Origin: Modicisalibacter luteus DSM 23508
GTDB taxonomy: Bacteria; Pseudomonadota; Gammaproteobacteria; Pseudomonadales; Halomonadaceae
Length of the DNA stretch: 64,000 nucleotides
NCBI RefSeq assembly: GCF_000378505.1
Contig: NZ_KB899994.1
Coordinates: 62,001 to 126,000, forward strand
Reading direction: 5' to 3'
The notes below the pieces were generated by a model, which worked only from the letters and a program-made list of their open reading frames with translations, had not been told where the DNA came from and made no database searches. The position numbers and the translations under genes are program-made. Shown in pieces: positions 15,893 through 25,472 of the stretch (position 1 is its first letter; every line of letters begins with the position of its first letter).

Positions 15893-18800
15893 TCAGGTTC
15901 GCTTGATGGCTTTTAATAACCCCTGCAAGGGGTGCTGCAACTGCACCTCTGACAACCGCTTGGTCTGGCTACGGCAGGAGTAGCCGGTGGCCAGCAGGCG
16001 GCCGGCATTGGCCGGGTCTTCCGTCACCTCCCGCCAGGAGAGGTTGTAGATGCGCTCGGAGGTGTCGCGGTTACGCGCTTCGTGGCCGTAGGTGCCGGAC
16101 ATGCCGCAGCATCCGGTCGCCACGAGCTCCAACTCTAGGCCAAAGGCGGCGAAGACCTGCTGCCAGGCCTTGGGCGAGCCTGGCGCCGTGGTCTTCTCTG
16201 TGCAGTGCGAGAGCAGCCGGAAACCGGGGTCGTCGAGTGCCAGACCGCTCGGGAGCAGGCGCCGGCCCAGCGAGACCAGCCACTCCTGCAACAGCAGCAC
16301 GTCCGGCGTGGCATCTGGCCCCAGCGTCTTGGTGTACTCCTGGCGGTAGGTCAGGGTCATGGCCGGGTCGATGCCCACCAGCGGCACGCCGAACTCGGCC
16401 AGGCTGCGTAGCCGGCGTGCCTGCTTCTCGGCGGTGCGCTCGAAGGCGCCGAGAAAGCCCTGCACCTGCAACGGCTTGCCGTTAGCCGCGAACGGTGCGA
16501 CGAACACGCGGATGTCGAGGCGCGACAACAGCTCGACGACATCCATCACCAGTTTCGACTCGAAGTAGCTGGTAAAGGCATCCTGAACGAGGACAACACT
16601 ACGTGCCTTCTGCTGCTCCGTGAGCAGGCCCAGGCTGGTCGGCGTAGCCTCGCTGATGCCCCAGGCGCGAAGCTGTCTGGCCAGGCTGGCGCGGGAAATC
16701 AGCGGGCTATCGACCATGCCCAGGCCGTTGGCCATCAGGCGATCCACCAGACGATGCTGCAACAGGCCGTTGTAGAGCGGCGCGACCCGGGCCAGGTAAG
16801 GCACCATGAACTCGAGCCCGCCGATTAGATAATCGCGCAGCGGGCGCTGGTAGCGCCCGTGGTAGACCTCGAGGAACTGCGACCGGAACTCGGGAACGTT
16901 GACCTTGATGGGGCACTGACCGGCGCAGGACTTGCACGCCAGGCAGCCGGCCATGGCATCGTAAACCTCGTGGGAGAAGTCCGCCTGCCCTCGGCGCCGC
17001 CGCCAGGAGTTGGCCAGTCGCAAGGGCAGGTCACGCACGAAGCCCCAGGTGCCCTCGGCCTTCTTCTTGCGCGATTCCTCGACCACGTCGATACCGGCAT
17101 TGCCCTGCAGGCGCAGCCATTCGCGCATCAGGCTGGCGCGCCCCTTGGGCGAGTGGATGCGCTGGCGGGTGCCTTTCCATGACGGGCACATGGCATCGGC
17201 CGGATCGTAGTTGTAGCAGGCACCGTTGCCATTGCAGTAGACCGCGGCTTGATGCGCCTGCCACACGCGTTCGTCGATCTGGCGGTCGATCTGGCCGCGG
17301 GTGGGAACGCCATCGATGGTCAGCAGGCCCGGATCGACCCATTTGACCGTCTCTTCGGCCGCGCTATCGGTCGAAGACGTCCGTCTTGCAGCTTCGGACG
17401 GGCCGGAAAGCGGGGTGGCGATCTTGCCGGGGTTCAACTGGTTATGCGGGTCGAAGGCCCCCTTGAGACGCTGCAGCGTCGGGTAGAGGTCGCCGAAGAA
17501 CTGGGGTGCGTATTCCGAACGCACCCCCTTGCCGTGCTCACCCCACAGCAGGCCATGGTAGCGCCGGGTCAGTTCGGCGACCTCGTCGGAGAGCTCACGG
17601 ATCAGGCTTTCCTGGGCCGAATCCTTCATGTCGATGGCCGGGCGCACATGCAGCACGCCGGCGTCGACGTGGCCGAACATGCCGTACTCAAGACCCCGTG
17701 CGTCCAGCGCGGCACGGAACTCGGCGATGTAGTCGGCCAGGTGTTCGGGGGGGACTGCGGTGTCTTCGACGAACGGGATTGGTCGTTTCTCGCCCTTGGC
17801 ATTGCCGAGCAGCCCCACGGCGCGCTTGCGCATGGCGTAGACGCGGCCGATCTGCTCGCGGCCCTCGGCCAGGGTGTAGCCCAGCCGCTCGACGCTGGCA
17901 TCCGCGGCCAGGTGGTCGGTGAACGCCTGGACCCTGGCCTCGAGTTCGGTGGGGTCGTCGGCATTGAACTCGACCAGGTTGATGCCGCGGATGGCCGGTG
18001 CCGTCGTTGCACGGGTGGCGGTCGGCGTGGCGCCGTCGATGTCCGTGGCCTGCTCGGTGGCCCGGGCCTCGCCGGACGGGAAGAATTCCGCCACGCTGTC
18101 CCAGACGAAATCTTCCATGGCCAGCGCTAGCACCTTGTCATCGACGGTCTCGATGGACGTCGGGCGGCTGATGTTCGTCTGCGGCTGGCTTCCATCGAGA
18201 CCCATCAGGGCCTTGGCGTCGCGCAGGGCGTCCATGAAGCTGGCATAGCGGACGTTGACCAGCGTCGAATGCCTGGCCATCGGCAGTACGTTGAGGGTGG
18301 CCTCGTTGAGAAAGCCCAGCGACCCTTCCGCACCGCACAGCACGCTATTGAGGTCGAAGCGACCCTCCGCATCCCTGAGATGCGCCAGGTCGTAACCGGT
18401 CAGGCAGCGGTTGAGCTTGGGGAACTTGGCCTCGATTCGCTCGCGCTGGGTGTCGATGATCTCGCGGGCCGTGCGATGAATGTCACCGACGATGTCCTCG
18501 CGCCGGCACAGGGCCTCGAGTTCCTCATCCGTGACGGGGCGGCTCTCGAAACGCTCGCCCCCCAGCAGGACCGTGTCGAGTTCGAGCACGTGATCGCGGG
18601 TCTTGCCGTATTCGCAGCTGCCCTGGCCACTGGCGTCGGTGGAGATCATGCCGCCGATCGTGGCGCGATTGGAGGTAGAGAGCTCCGGGGCGAAGAACAG
18701 CCCGTAGGGCTTGAGCGCCGCATTGAGCTGGTCCTTGACCACCCCGGCCTGCACGCGCACCCGGCGTCGCTCGACATCGATATCGAGGATGCGATTCATG

Positions 18801-19117
18801 TAGCGCGACACGTCGACCACCAGGCCATCGGTCAGTGACTGGCCGTTGGTGCCGGTACCGCCGCCGCGCGGCGTTAGCACGATGTCGCGGAACGCTTCGC
18901 GCCCGGCCAGACGCGCGATATGCTCCAGGTCCGCGGCGTCACGGGGGTAGAGCACCGCCTGGGGCAGGCGCTGGTAGATGGAATTGTCGGTGGCGAGCAC
19001 CGTGCGATTGGCGTAGTCCGGCGCGATGTCGCCACTGAAGCCTGCCTCGCGGAGGGCATCGAGGAAGGCGACATAGCGGGCGTCGACCCGGGATAGGGAG
19101 TCCAGTTGTGCGATCAT
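15893..19117 (-). CDS. ydiJ: YdiJ-like FAD-linked and Fe-S dehydrogenase (probable D-2-hydroxyglutarate dehydrogenase)
   Basis: 1074-residue two-part oxidoreductase. The N-terminal half is a PCMH-type FAD domain (LTPRGGGTGTNGQSLTDG, then ATIGGMISTDASGQGS, CGAEGSLGF) with a FAD-oxidase C domain (EDTAVPPEHL, GMFGHVDAGVLHVRP, LLWGEHGKGVR). The C-terminal half carries a first cysteine set, CNGNGACYNYDPADAMCPS, then CLACKSCAGQCP, and later cysteine-rich motifs LLSHCTEK, TGCCGMSGTYGHE and GYSCRSQ, typical of glycolate/lactate oxidase-type electron-transfer modules. E. coli YdiJ has the same layout and is reported as a D-2-hydroxyglutarate dehydrogenase; related proteins use D-lactate, so the substrate remains an inference. 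Divergent from crcB. Confidence 0.88.
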   Translation of the reverse strand: MIAQLDSLSRVDARYVAFLDALREAGFSGDIAPDYANRTVLATDNSIYQRLPQAVLYPRDAADLEHIARLAGREAFRDIVLTPRGGGTGTNGQSLTDGLVVDVSRYMNRILDIDVERRRVRVQAGVVKDQLNAALKPYGLFFAPELSTSNRATIGGMISTDASGQGSCEYGKTRDHVLELDTVLLGGERFESRPVTDEELEALCRREDIVGDIHRTAREIIDTQRERIEAKFPKLNRCLTGYDLAHLRDAEGRFDLNSVLCGAEGSLGFLNEATLNVLPMARHSTLVNVRYASFMDALRDAKALMGLDGSQPQTNISRPTSIETVDDKVLALAMEDFVWDSVAEFFPSGEARATEQATDIDGATPTATRATTAPAIRGINLVEFNADDPTELEARVQAFTDHLAADASVERLGYTLAEGREQIGRVYAMRKRAVGLLGNAKGEKRPIPFVEDTAVPPEHLADYIAEFRAALDARGLEYGMFGHVDAGVLHVRPAIDMKDSAQESLIRELSDEVAELTRRYHGLLWGEHGKGVRSEYAPQFFGDLYPTLQRLKGAFDPHNQLNPGKIATPLSGPSEAARRTSSTDSAAEETVKWVDPGLLTIDGVPTRGQIDRQIDERVWQAHQAAVYCNGNGACYNYDPADAMCPSWKGTRQRIHSPKGRASLMREWLRLQGNAGIDVVEESRKKKAEGTWGFVRDLPLRLANSWRRRRGQADFSHEVYDAMAGCLACKSCAGQCPIKVNVPEFRSQFLEVYHGRYQRPLRDYLIGGLEFMVPYLARVAPLYNGLLQHRLVDRLMANGLGMVDSPLISRASLARQLRAWGISEATPTSLGLLTEQQKARSVVLVQDAFTSYFESKLVMDVVELLSRLDIRVFVAPFAANGKPLQVQGFLGAFERTAEKQARRLRSLAEFGVPLVGIDPAMTLTYRQEYTKTLGPDATPDVLLLQEWLVSLGRRLLPSGLALDDPGFRLLSHCTEKTTAPGSPKAWQQVFAAFGLELELVATGCCGMSGTYGHEARNRDTSERIYNLSWREVTEDPANAGRLLATGYSCRSQTKRLSEVQLQHPLQGLLKAIKRT

Positions 19118-19293
19118 GATCTCGAGTCATCAAGCTGGTCGGAGCAGGCACTACCTTACCCGAGATGGACCAAGGACGCACGATTGGCCTCGGGTCGGCA
19201 CGTGCGTGCGCGACTTGTGGCAGACGTCGTGGCCCGTCGGTACGCTTTTCCTTACAATAGAAGGCCATTTTTTCGTAATACGCGAGTCTGTGC

Positions 19294-19671
19294 ATGATGA
19301 CATGGTTGGCCGTGGCGGTAGGAGGGGCTCTTGGCGCCTTGAGTCGCTACCTGTTGAGTGGATGGCTGACCGGCATGTTGGGTCGTGGGTTTCCCTGGGG
19401 CACCTTCGGTGTCAATCTGCTCGGCTGCTGTCTGATCGGGGCGCTTTATGTCTGGTTGACGCAGGAGCTCAGGTTGACACCCATCTGGCAGGCCGTGTTG
19501 ATGGCGGGCTTTACCGGTGCCTTCACCACGTTCTCCACCTTTGCGCTCGAGGCCTTGGTGTTGCTGGAGACGGGGCGAGGGATCCTGGCCACGCTCTATG
19601 TCTCGCTAAGCTTGGTGCTCGGTGTCGCCGGGGTGGCGCTGGGTATGAAATTGGCACGCACCTTAATTTAA
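19294..19671 (+). CDS. crcB: Fluoride ion channel CrcB/Fluc
   Basis: 125 residues with four membrane helices. Family motifs are GGALGALSRYLLS, the Asn-bearing PWGTFGVNLLGC (pore asparagine), and GFTGAFTTFSTFALE with the phenylalanine box and the TFSTF signature. It works as a dual-topology dimer that expels fluoride. Two tandem ATG codons (19294 and 19297) are possible starts. I looked upstream for a fluoride riboswitch and did not recognise one. It is followed by serS after 25 bases, so the two could share a transcript. Confidence 0.95.
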   Translation: MMTWLAVAVGGALGALSRYLLSGWLTGMLGRGFPWGTFGVNLLGCCLIGALYVWLTQELRLTPIWQAVLMAGFTGAFTTFSTFALEALVLLETGRGILATLYVSLSLVLGVAGVALGMKLARTLI

Positions 19672-19690
19672 CGATTTCACTGACGGATAG

Positions 19691-20974
<1,284 letters not shown>

Positions 20975-21002
20975 GTAGGGCTTTTCGTAACCTCATCCAT
21001 GA

Positions 21003-21029
21003 AGAAGGCCTCGCTCTGCGAGGCCTTCT
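21003..21029. terminator. Terminator between serS and the SIMPL gene
   Basis: AGAAGGCCTCG (21003-21013) pairs perfectly with CGAGGCCTTCT (21019-21029), loop CTCTG, followed by CTCTTC. It lies between convergent genes and could serve both. Confidence 0.75.
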
Positions 21030-21049
21030 CTCTTCGGCAACGACTTGCG

Positions 21050-21823
21050 TTACTGGGCAATGCCCCAGTCTACGCTGACCCCCGTTTCGATGGTGATCTC
21101 GCCGGGGCGGTACTCCGCCTGTGTCTTGCTCTCCATGCCATCGGCGCGCATCGTAGCCATGTGCGGTGCGAAGACGGGCAGGGCGCTTTCCTGCACGTTC
21201 TGGACCCGGCCCAGCTTGACTCCCAATGTGTCGGCGATTAGTTCGGCCTTGGCTCGTGCCTTCTCCAAGGCTCGTTTCAGCGCCTGGTCACTAGCCGCGT
21301 CACGATTCTTGAGGTCGTAGGTTATGCCATCCAGGGAGTTGACGCCTGCCTGGGTCAAGGCATCGAGAATCGCCGGAACGCGGCCGAGGTCGCCGATACG
21401 TACACTGATGGGACGCTCCAGTTGCGTACGCACCAGCGGCGCCTCGGCTTCACCCTGACGTGCTGGGGCCTGTACATAGTCGGGCCGGATCAACAGGGAG
21501 CCAGCGCTGATCGCCTGCTTGTCCAGGCCGTTCTGTTCAAGCGTGCGAATCAGTTCGCCAGTTCTCTTTTCCAATCGCTCACGTGCCTGGGCGAGAGCCG
21601 CGCGGTCGGCCTGGGTATCATCCGCCTGGGCGACGGCTGGCGTGCGTTCCCAAAGGCGTGCTTCCAAGGTGGCCATGTCGGGGGTTACCGAGACATCGGC
21701 TTGCGCCTGCACCTGGATGCGCTGAGGAAGTGGGTGGGGTGCCGTCTGGGCGGAGGCTGTCGCCGTCAGGCAAGCGCTAAGCACCACCACTAAGGGGAAT
21801 GTGAGAAAGGTCGGAGCAGGCAT
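21050..21823 (-). CDS. SIMPL (DUF541) domain periplasmic protein
   Basis: 257 residues. The N-terminal export signal has LSAC at 15-18, which could be a lipobox, and ASAQ at 23-26, which could be a signal peptidase I site, so lipidation is uncertain. The mature protein is one SIMPL domain, starting IQVQAQADVSVTPDMATLEARL, with AKAELIADTLGVKLGRVQNVQES and the C-terminal beta strand ITIETGVSVDW. E. coli YggE-like proteins of this family are linked to oxidative stress tolerance, but their molecular activity is not defined. Strong ribosome site AAGGAGG before 21823. Confidence 0.88.
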   Translation of the reverse strand: MPAPTFLTFPLVVVLSACLTATASAQTAPHPLPQRIQVQAQADVSVTPDMATLEARLWERTPAVAQADDTQADRAALAQARERLEKRTGELIRTLEQNGLDKQAISAGSLLIRPDYVQAPARQGEAEAPLVRTQLERPISVRIGDLGRVPAILDALTQAGVNSLDGITYDLKNRDAASDQALKRALEKARAKAELIADTLGVKLGRVQNVQESALPVFAPHMATMRADGMESKTQAEYRPGEITIETGVSVDWGIAQ

Positions 21824-21961
21824 GGCGCCTCCTTGTAAGCGTTATACGTCAATCGTCTCGGTCAGTGGTCGGAACCATAAGGATCGTCGCGCTGGCATGT
21901 TATCCACGGGGCGAGAAAAGAGCGCGTTCCGACTCTCCCTGGGCGCTTGTATCGAGAGCAC

Positions 21962-22561
21962 TTAATAGTCAATGCCACGTCGCGCCTGAACACCGTCATT
22001 GAAGGCGTGACGGACCTCCTGCATTTCCGTGACGGTATCGGCCAATTCAAGTAGTTCACGATGTGCATTGCGCCCGGTGAGGATGACGGTCTGGTCCTTT
22101 GGGCGATTCTTCAGGGCTTGTATTACCGTTGCGATATCCAAGTAGCCAAACTTGAGCATATAGGTGATTTCGTCCAGCACGACCAGATACACCGACTCAT
22201 CGGCCAGCATTTTGGCTGCCTCGCGCCAGACATCGCGGCAGGCAGCGGTGTCGGCTTCGCGATCCTGGGTTTCCCAGGTAAAGCCAGTTGCCATGACGGC
22301 AACCTCCAGATTGGGGTCCTGCTCGAGTCGTTCACGTTCTCCGCATTCCCACACGCCTTTGATGAATTGAACGACACCGACCTTGTAGCCGTAACCCAAA
22401 GCGCGAGTGACGGTACCCCAGGCCGCGGTGGTCTTGCCTTTGCCGTTGCCGGTGAATACCAGCACGAGTCCGCGTTGTTCACGCGCATTGGCGATTTTCT
22501 CGTCCACATGCGCCTTGAGCTTTTCCATGGAGCGTTGGTGGCGTTGGTTGCGGTCATTCAT
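21962..22561 (-). CDS. cobO: Cob(I)yrinic acid a,c-diamide adenosyltransferase
   Basis: 199 residues. Transfers the adenosyl group of ATP to the cobalt of corrinoids (CobA/CobO/BtuR family). The P-loop is TGNGKGKTTAAWG near residue 38, followed by VGVVQFIKG, the family hallmark, and then DEITYMLKFGYLD and LTGRNAHRELLELADTVTEM. Ribosome site AGGAG lies just upstream of the ATG at 22561. No cobalamin biosynthesis cluster or recognisable B12 riboswitch is nearby, so it may act in salvage. Confidence 0.96.
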   Translation of the reverse strand: MNDRNQRHQRSMEKLKAHVDEKIANAREQRGLVLVFTGNGKGKTTAAWGTVTRALGYGYKVGVVQFIKGVWECGERERLEQDPNLEVAVMATGFTWETQDREADTAACRDVWREAAKMLADESVYLVVLDEITYMLKFGYLDIATVIQALKNRPKDQTVILTGRNAHRELLELADTVTEMQEVRHAFNDGVQARRGIDY

Positions 22562-22789
22562 TAACTACTCCTGGTGTCATGTCGGCACTGGGATCAAAAG
22601 GCGAAAGATAAGGATAATCCAGGTTAGAAAAACAGCACCCGTCGTGACCGTCAAATAACAATTAATGCATACTTTTGAATTGCCTCTGTTACGAGTTGAC
22701 GGTAAGTAAAGAAGCGACAAATATGGACCTGCATCCCCATCAAGGGCTTGATCTGGGCGCCTGGCAAGGCGATCGAAAGGAGAACAACG

Positions 22790-24310
22790 ATGTTGCCGTA
22801 TGGATTGCGTCAATCTCTTGAGCAATGCACAAACTTACCTTCTTTACCAAGTGCAGTTCTGCGTGTTGTCGAACTGGCGCGAGACCCTGAAAGCAGCATC
22901 CAACAAATAGTGTCCACCTTGGGTACCGACCCAGCCCTCTCGGTACGTGTGCTCTCCCTGGCCAATACGGTTTACTTCACTCAGTCACGCCCTGTCGAAG
23001 ATCTACAGCAAGCCGTCAGTCGGATTGGGATGGAAAGAACGCTTTCCTTGGCGCTGGGTTGCAGCCTGGTAACTGGCACCGAGAGTCAGGCATTCCCAGG
23101 CATGGATCTGGAGCGTTATTGGCAACGTTCGCTCATCTGTGCACTCAACGCGAAGTCCCTCGCCGAGACTTTGGGCCTGGATGCAGAAAGTGGCGCTCTT
23201 TACACCGCCTCGCTGCTTCAGGACATCGGCATGCTAGCGTTGTATGCCGCCGATGCCGCCCATTATCGCCCCCTAATTGAATCTGCCACAGACCATGTGT
23301 CATTGCTTCATGAAGAGCGTCGACTCTACGGGGCGGATCACGCCGAAGTTGGTGCTTGGCTTGCGGCACAATGGAAACTTTCCGAGAGAACTACGCAGTG
23401 GATCGCCCGAAGCCATGATGGCTTGGAGCGTTCGGATTCAAGGGAAGCGCAAACCCGGAATTGTCTCATCGCCTCGGGTACGCTAGCTGATGCCTGGCTG
23501 AAAGGCGAGGCGGCACTGAGTATGGCGATGGCCTCGCTCGAGGAATATTTTGGGCTGGATTCCCCCAAGATGATTGCGAAAATCATGTCACTGCAAGAGC
23601 AGCTGCCTTCGGTGGTAGCGCTTTATGATATTGCTTTACCGCAGCCCCTTGATGCCAACCAATTGATGTACGAGGCCAAGTTGCTGCTTGCCGAGAGAAA
23701 CGCCCGTCTTCAGCAAGACCTGTTACGTCAACAGCAAGAGATCGAGTCACTGCGTCGGCAACAGGAGACGCTGAGCCATCAGGCCAGCGTCGATCCGCTT
23801 ACTGGTCTCTTTAATCGACGCTACATGGAGCAACGACTGGAAGCGCTTTTTGACCAGGCGAGTGCCGATTCAAACAGCCTATCGATCATCTTCATCGACC
23901 TGGATCGTTTCAAAAATATCAACGATGAATTTGGTCATACAGTCGGTGATGAAGTGCTGAGGGGGTTTGCCGCCATACTGTCCGGCATGTTTGATGATGA
24001 CGAAGCGATCACGGGTCGCTACGGCGGTGAAGAGTTTGTTGTCGTTCTGCCGGGAGTAGGCAGCGACGTGGCTCGTCAGCGAGTGAAGGAGATACGTCGC
24101 CAGGTCGATGCCAAGGCCGCAGTCAACTGCCACGGTGCGCCCATTCTAGTAACGGCATCCTACGGTATCGCTGTCATGGAGGAGGCGGGGCGGTTCGCGA
24201 ATATCCGCGAACTCATCGAGACAGCCGATCAGTGCATGTATCAGTCGAAGCGTAACGGCTGTAATCGGGTGACCGTTGTTACCGCACCCGTTACTACCGC
24301 GCCGACCTGA
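22790..24310 (+). CDS. HDOD-GGDEF signalling protein (probable diguanylate cyclase)
   Basis: 506 residues from the ATG at 22790 (GAAAGGAG upstream). The N-terminal HDOD domain spans about 5-210 (LPSLPSAVLRVVELARDP; LSVRVLSLANTVYF; LLQDIGMLALY). A coiled coil at about 300-345 (QQDLLRQQQEIESLRRQ) links it to a C-terminal GGDEF domain: DPLTGLFNRRYMEQRL, FIDLDRFKNINDEFGH, and active-site RYGGEEF. The catalytic residues are present, so cyclic-di-GMP synthesis is plausible. The inhibitory RxxD site normally five residues before GGEEF is absent. No phosphodiesterase or response regulator is adjacent. The input sensed by HDOD is unknown. Confidence 0.93.
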   Translation: MLPYGLRQSLEQCTNLPSLPSAVLRVVELARDPESSIQQIVSTLGTDPALSVRVLSLANTVYFTQSRPVEDLQQAVSRIGMERTLSLALGCSLVTGTESQAFPGMDLERYWQRSLICALNAKSLAETLGLDAESGALYTASLLQDIGMLALYAADAAHYRPLIESATDHVSLLHEERRLYGADHAEVGAWLAAQWKLSERTTQWIARSHDGLERSDSREAQTRNCLIASGTLADAWLKGEAALSMAMASLEEYFGLDSPKMIAKIMSLQEQLPSVVALYDIALPQPLDANQLMYEAKLLLAERNARLQQDLLRQQQEIESLRRQQETLSHQASVDPLTGLFNRRYMEQRLEALFDQASADSNSLSIIFIDLDRFKNINDEFGHTVGDEVLRGFAAILSGMFDDDEAITGRYGGEEFVVVLPGVGSDVARQRVKEIRRQVDAKAAVNCHGAPILVTASYGIAVMEEAGRFANIRELIETADQCMYQSKRNGCNRVTVVTAPVTTAPT

Positions 24311-24328
24311 AGTCATCAACATGCTCAG

Positions 24329-25396
24329 TCAGGCGAACAGATCTGCCTGGCGGTTGGGGGGACGGAAAGCGTGACAGTCGAGCCCCATTGCGGCGCGGCC
24401 CTCCATGCCCAGGCGACGAGATGTGGCATCGAAGCGTTGCCGAAGCATGTCGGCGAACACCCCTTGTCCGCGCATGCGCTGCCCGAAGCGCGCATCGTAG
24501 CTGGAGCCTCCCCGGCATTGACGAATCAGGCTCATCACCTTGTCAGCGCGTTCGGGGTAGTGGATATTCAGCCACTCTTCGAACAGTGGCGCGACTTCAT
24601 GAGGTAGGCGTAGCAATGCCCACGCCGCTGTTTTGGCTCCAGCGTCCTTGCCTGCCTGAAGCAGTCTCTCCATCTCATGATCATTCAATCCCGGGATAAC
24701 CGGTGCTATCAGTGCGCCGACGGGAACACCCGCCTGATTGAGGGCTCGTAGGGTCTTCAGTCGCGCCGACGGCGACGCCGTGCGCGGTTCCAAGGTTCGC
24801 TTGAGATCGTTATCCAACGTGGTCAGGCTGATAAAAACACGGACTAATCGCCGTTGAGCCAAGGCAGAGAGCAGGTCGAGGTCTCTTAGAATCAAGGCGC
24901 TCTTGGTCACCAAGGTCACGGGGTGGCGGCACTCCAACAGCAATTCGAGCAGTGCGCGTGTCGTGCAGCGCTCTGCCTCCAGGGGCTGGTAGCAGTCGGT
25001 ATTGCCGGCCATGTTGATAGGACGGCACACATATCCTGGCTTACAGAGCTCTTCGCGCAATGTATCCACCAGGCCTGTTCGGGCGATCAGTTGCGTTTCG
25101 AAATCGATACCCGGCGACAGATCCCAGTAAGCGTGACTAGGACGCGCGAAACAGTAAATGCAGCCATGTTCACAGCCACGATAGGGGTTGAGTGATCTAT
25201 CGAAGCCCAGATCCGGCGAGTCGTTCCAGGAAAGGGCGGACTTGCTACGTTCATCGCGTACCGTCGTGGCAAGTCGCTCCGCCGTCGCTTCCTGCCACCA
25301 GCCGTCGTCTTCGGCTTCGCTGGAGGTTGGAGAAAAGCGGTTATGCGGATCGAAGGTTGCTCCGCGTCCCTTGCGGGTATGAGAAGGGTAGCGCAT
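24329..25396 (-). CDS. PA0069-family radical SAM protein (SPL-like)
   Basis: 355 residues. The radical SAM cluster motif lies in NPYRGCEHGCIYCFARPSHAY (Cx3Cx2C), the form shared with spore photoproduct lyase-like proteins. The N-terminal KGRGATFDPHNRF and later MAGNTDCYQPLE, LVTKSALILRD and APVIPGLNDHEMERLL are family features. Function unknown; the relation to a DNA-lesion repair enzyme and the LexA-type palindrome immediately upstream (25405-25438) suggest a role in DNA damage response. The ATG at 25396 lacks a Shine-Dalgarno sequence, and the palindrome ends only eight bases before it. Confidence 0.88.
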   Translation of the reverse strand: MRYPSHTRKGRGATFDPHNRFSPTSSEAEDDGWWQEATAERLATTVRDERSKSALSWNDSPDLGFDRSLNPYRGCEHGCIYCFARPSHAYWDLSPGIDFETQLIARTGLVDTLREELCKPGYVCRPINMAGNTDCYQPLEAERCTTRALLELLLECRHPVTLVTKSALILRDLDLLSALAQRRLVRVFISLTTLDNDLKRTLEPRTASPSARLKTLRALNQAGVPVGALIAPVIPGLNDHEMERLLQAGKDAGAKTAAWALLRLPHEVAPLFEEWLNIHYPERADKVMSLIRQCRGGSSYDARFGQRMRGQGVFADMLRQRFDATSRRLGMEGRAAMGLDCHAFRPPNRQADLFA

Positions 25397-25404
25397 GACA
25401 ATAA

Positions 25405-25438
25405 CCCGATATACTGTATTTAAATACAGTATATCGGG
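25405..25438. promoter_or_regulatory. 34-bp perfect palindrome containing a LexA (SOS) box
   Basis: The two 17-base halves, 25405-25421 and 25422-25438, are exact reverse complements. The core CTGTATTTAAATACAG (25414-25429) is CTGT-N8-ACAG, the gammaproteobacterial LexA half-site arrangement. The 20-base box around it agrees with the E. coli consensus at 18 positions. It lies directly upstream of the radical-SAM gene on the minus strand. Confidence 0.85.
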
Positions 25439-25472
25439 AGGGCGGAAGGCTTGCCAACTCGCGTTCAGACGA

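Noticed and set aside
17249-18130. Plus-strand frame of 293 codons inside the YdiJ-like gene
   Set aside because: Antisense shadow; the minus-strand protein has all expected motifs.
19118-19293. Fluoride riboswitch upstream of crcB
   Set aside because: I looked for the conserved crcB-motif core in the divergent region and did not find it.
22562-22700. Cobalamin riboswitch before cobO
   Set aside because: The region upstream of cobO is too AT-rich and lacks the conserved B12-box sequence.
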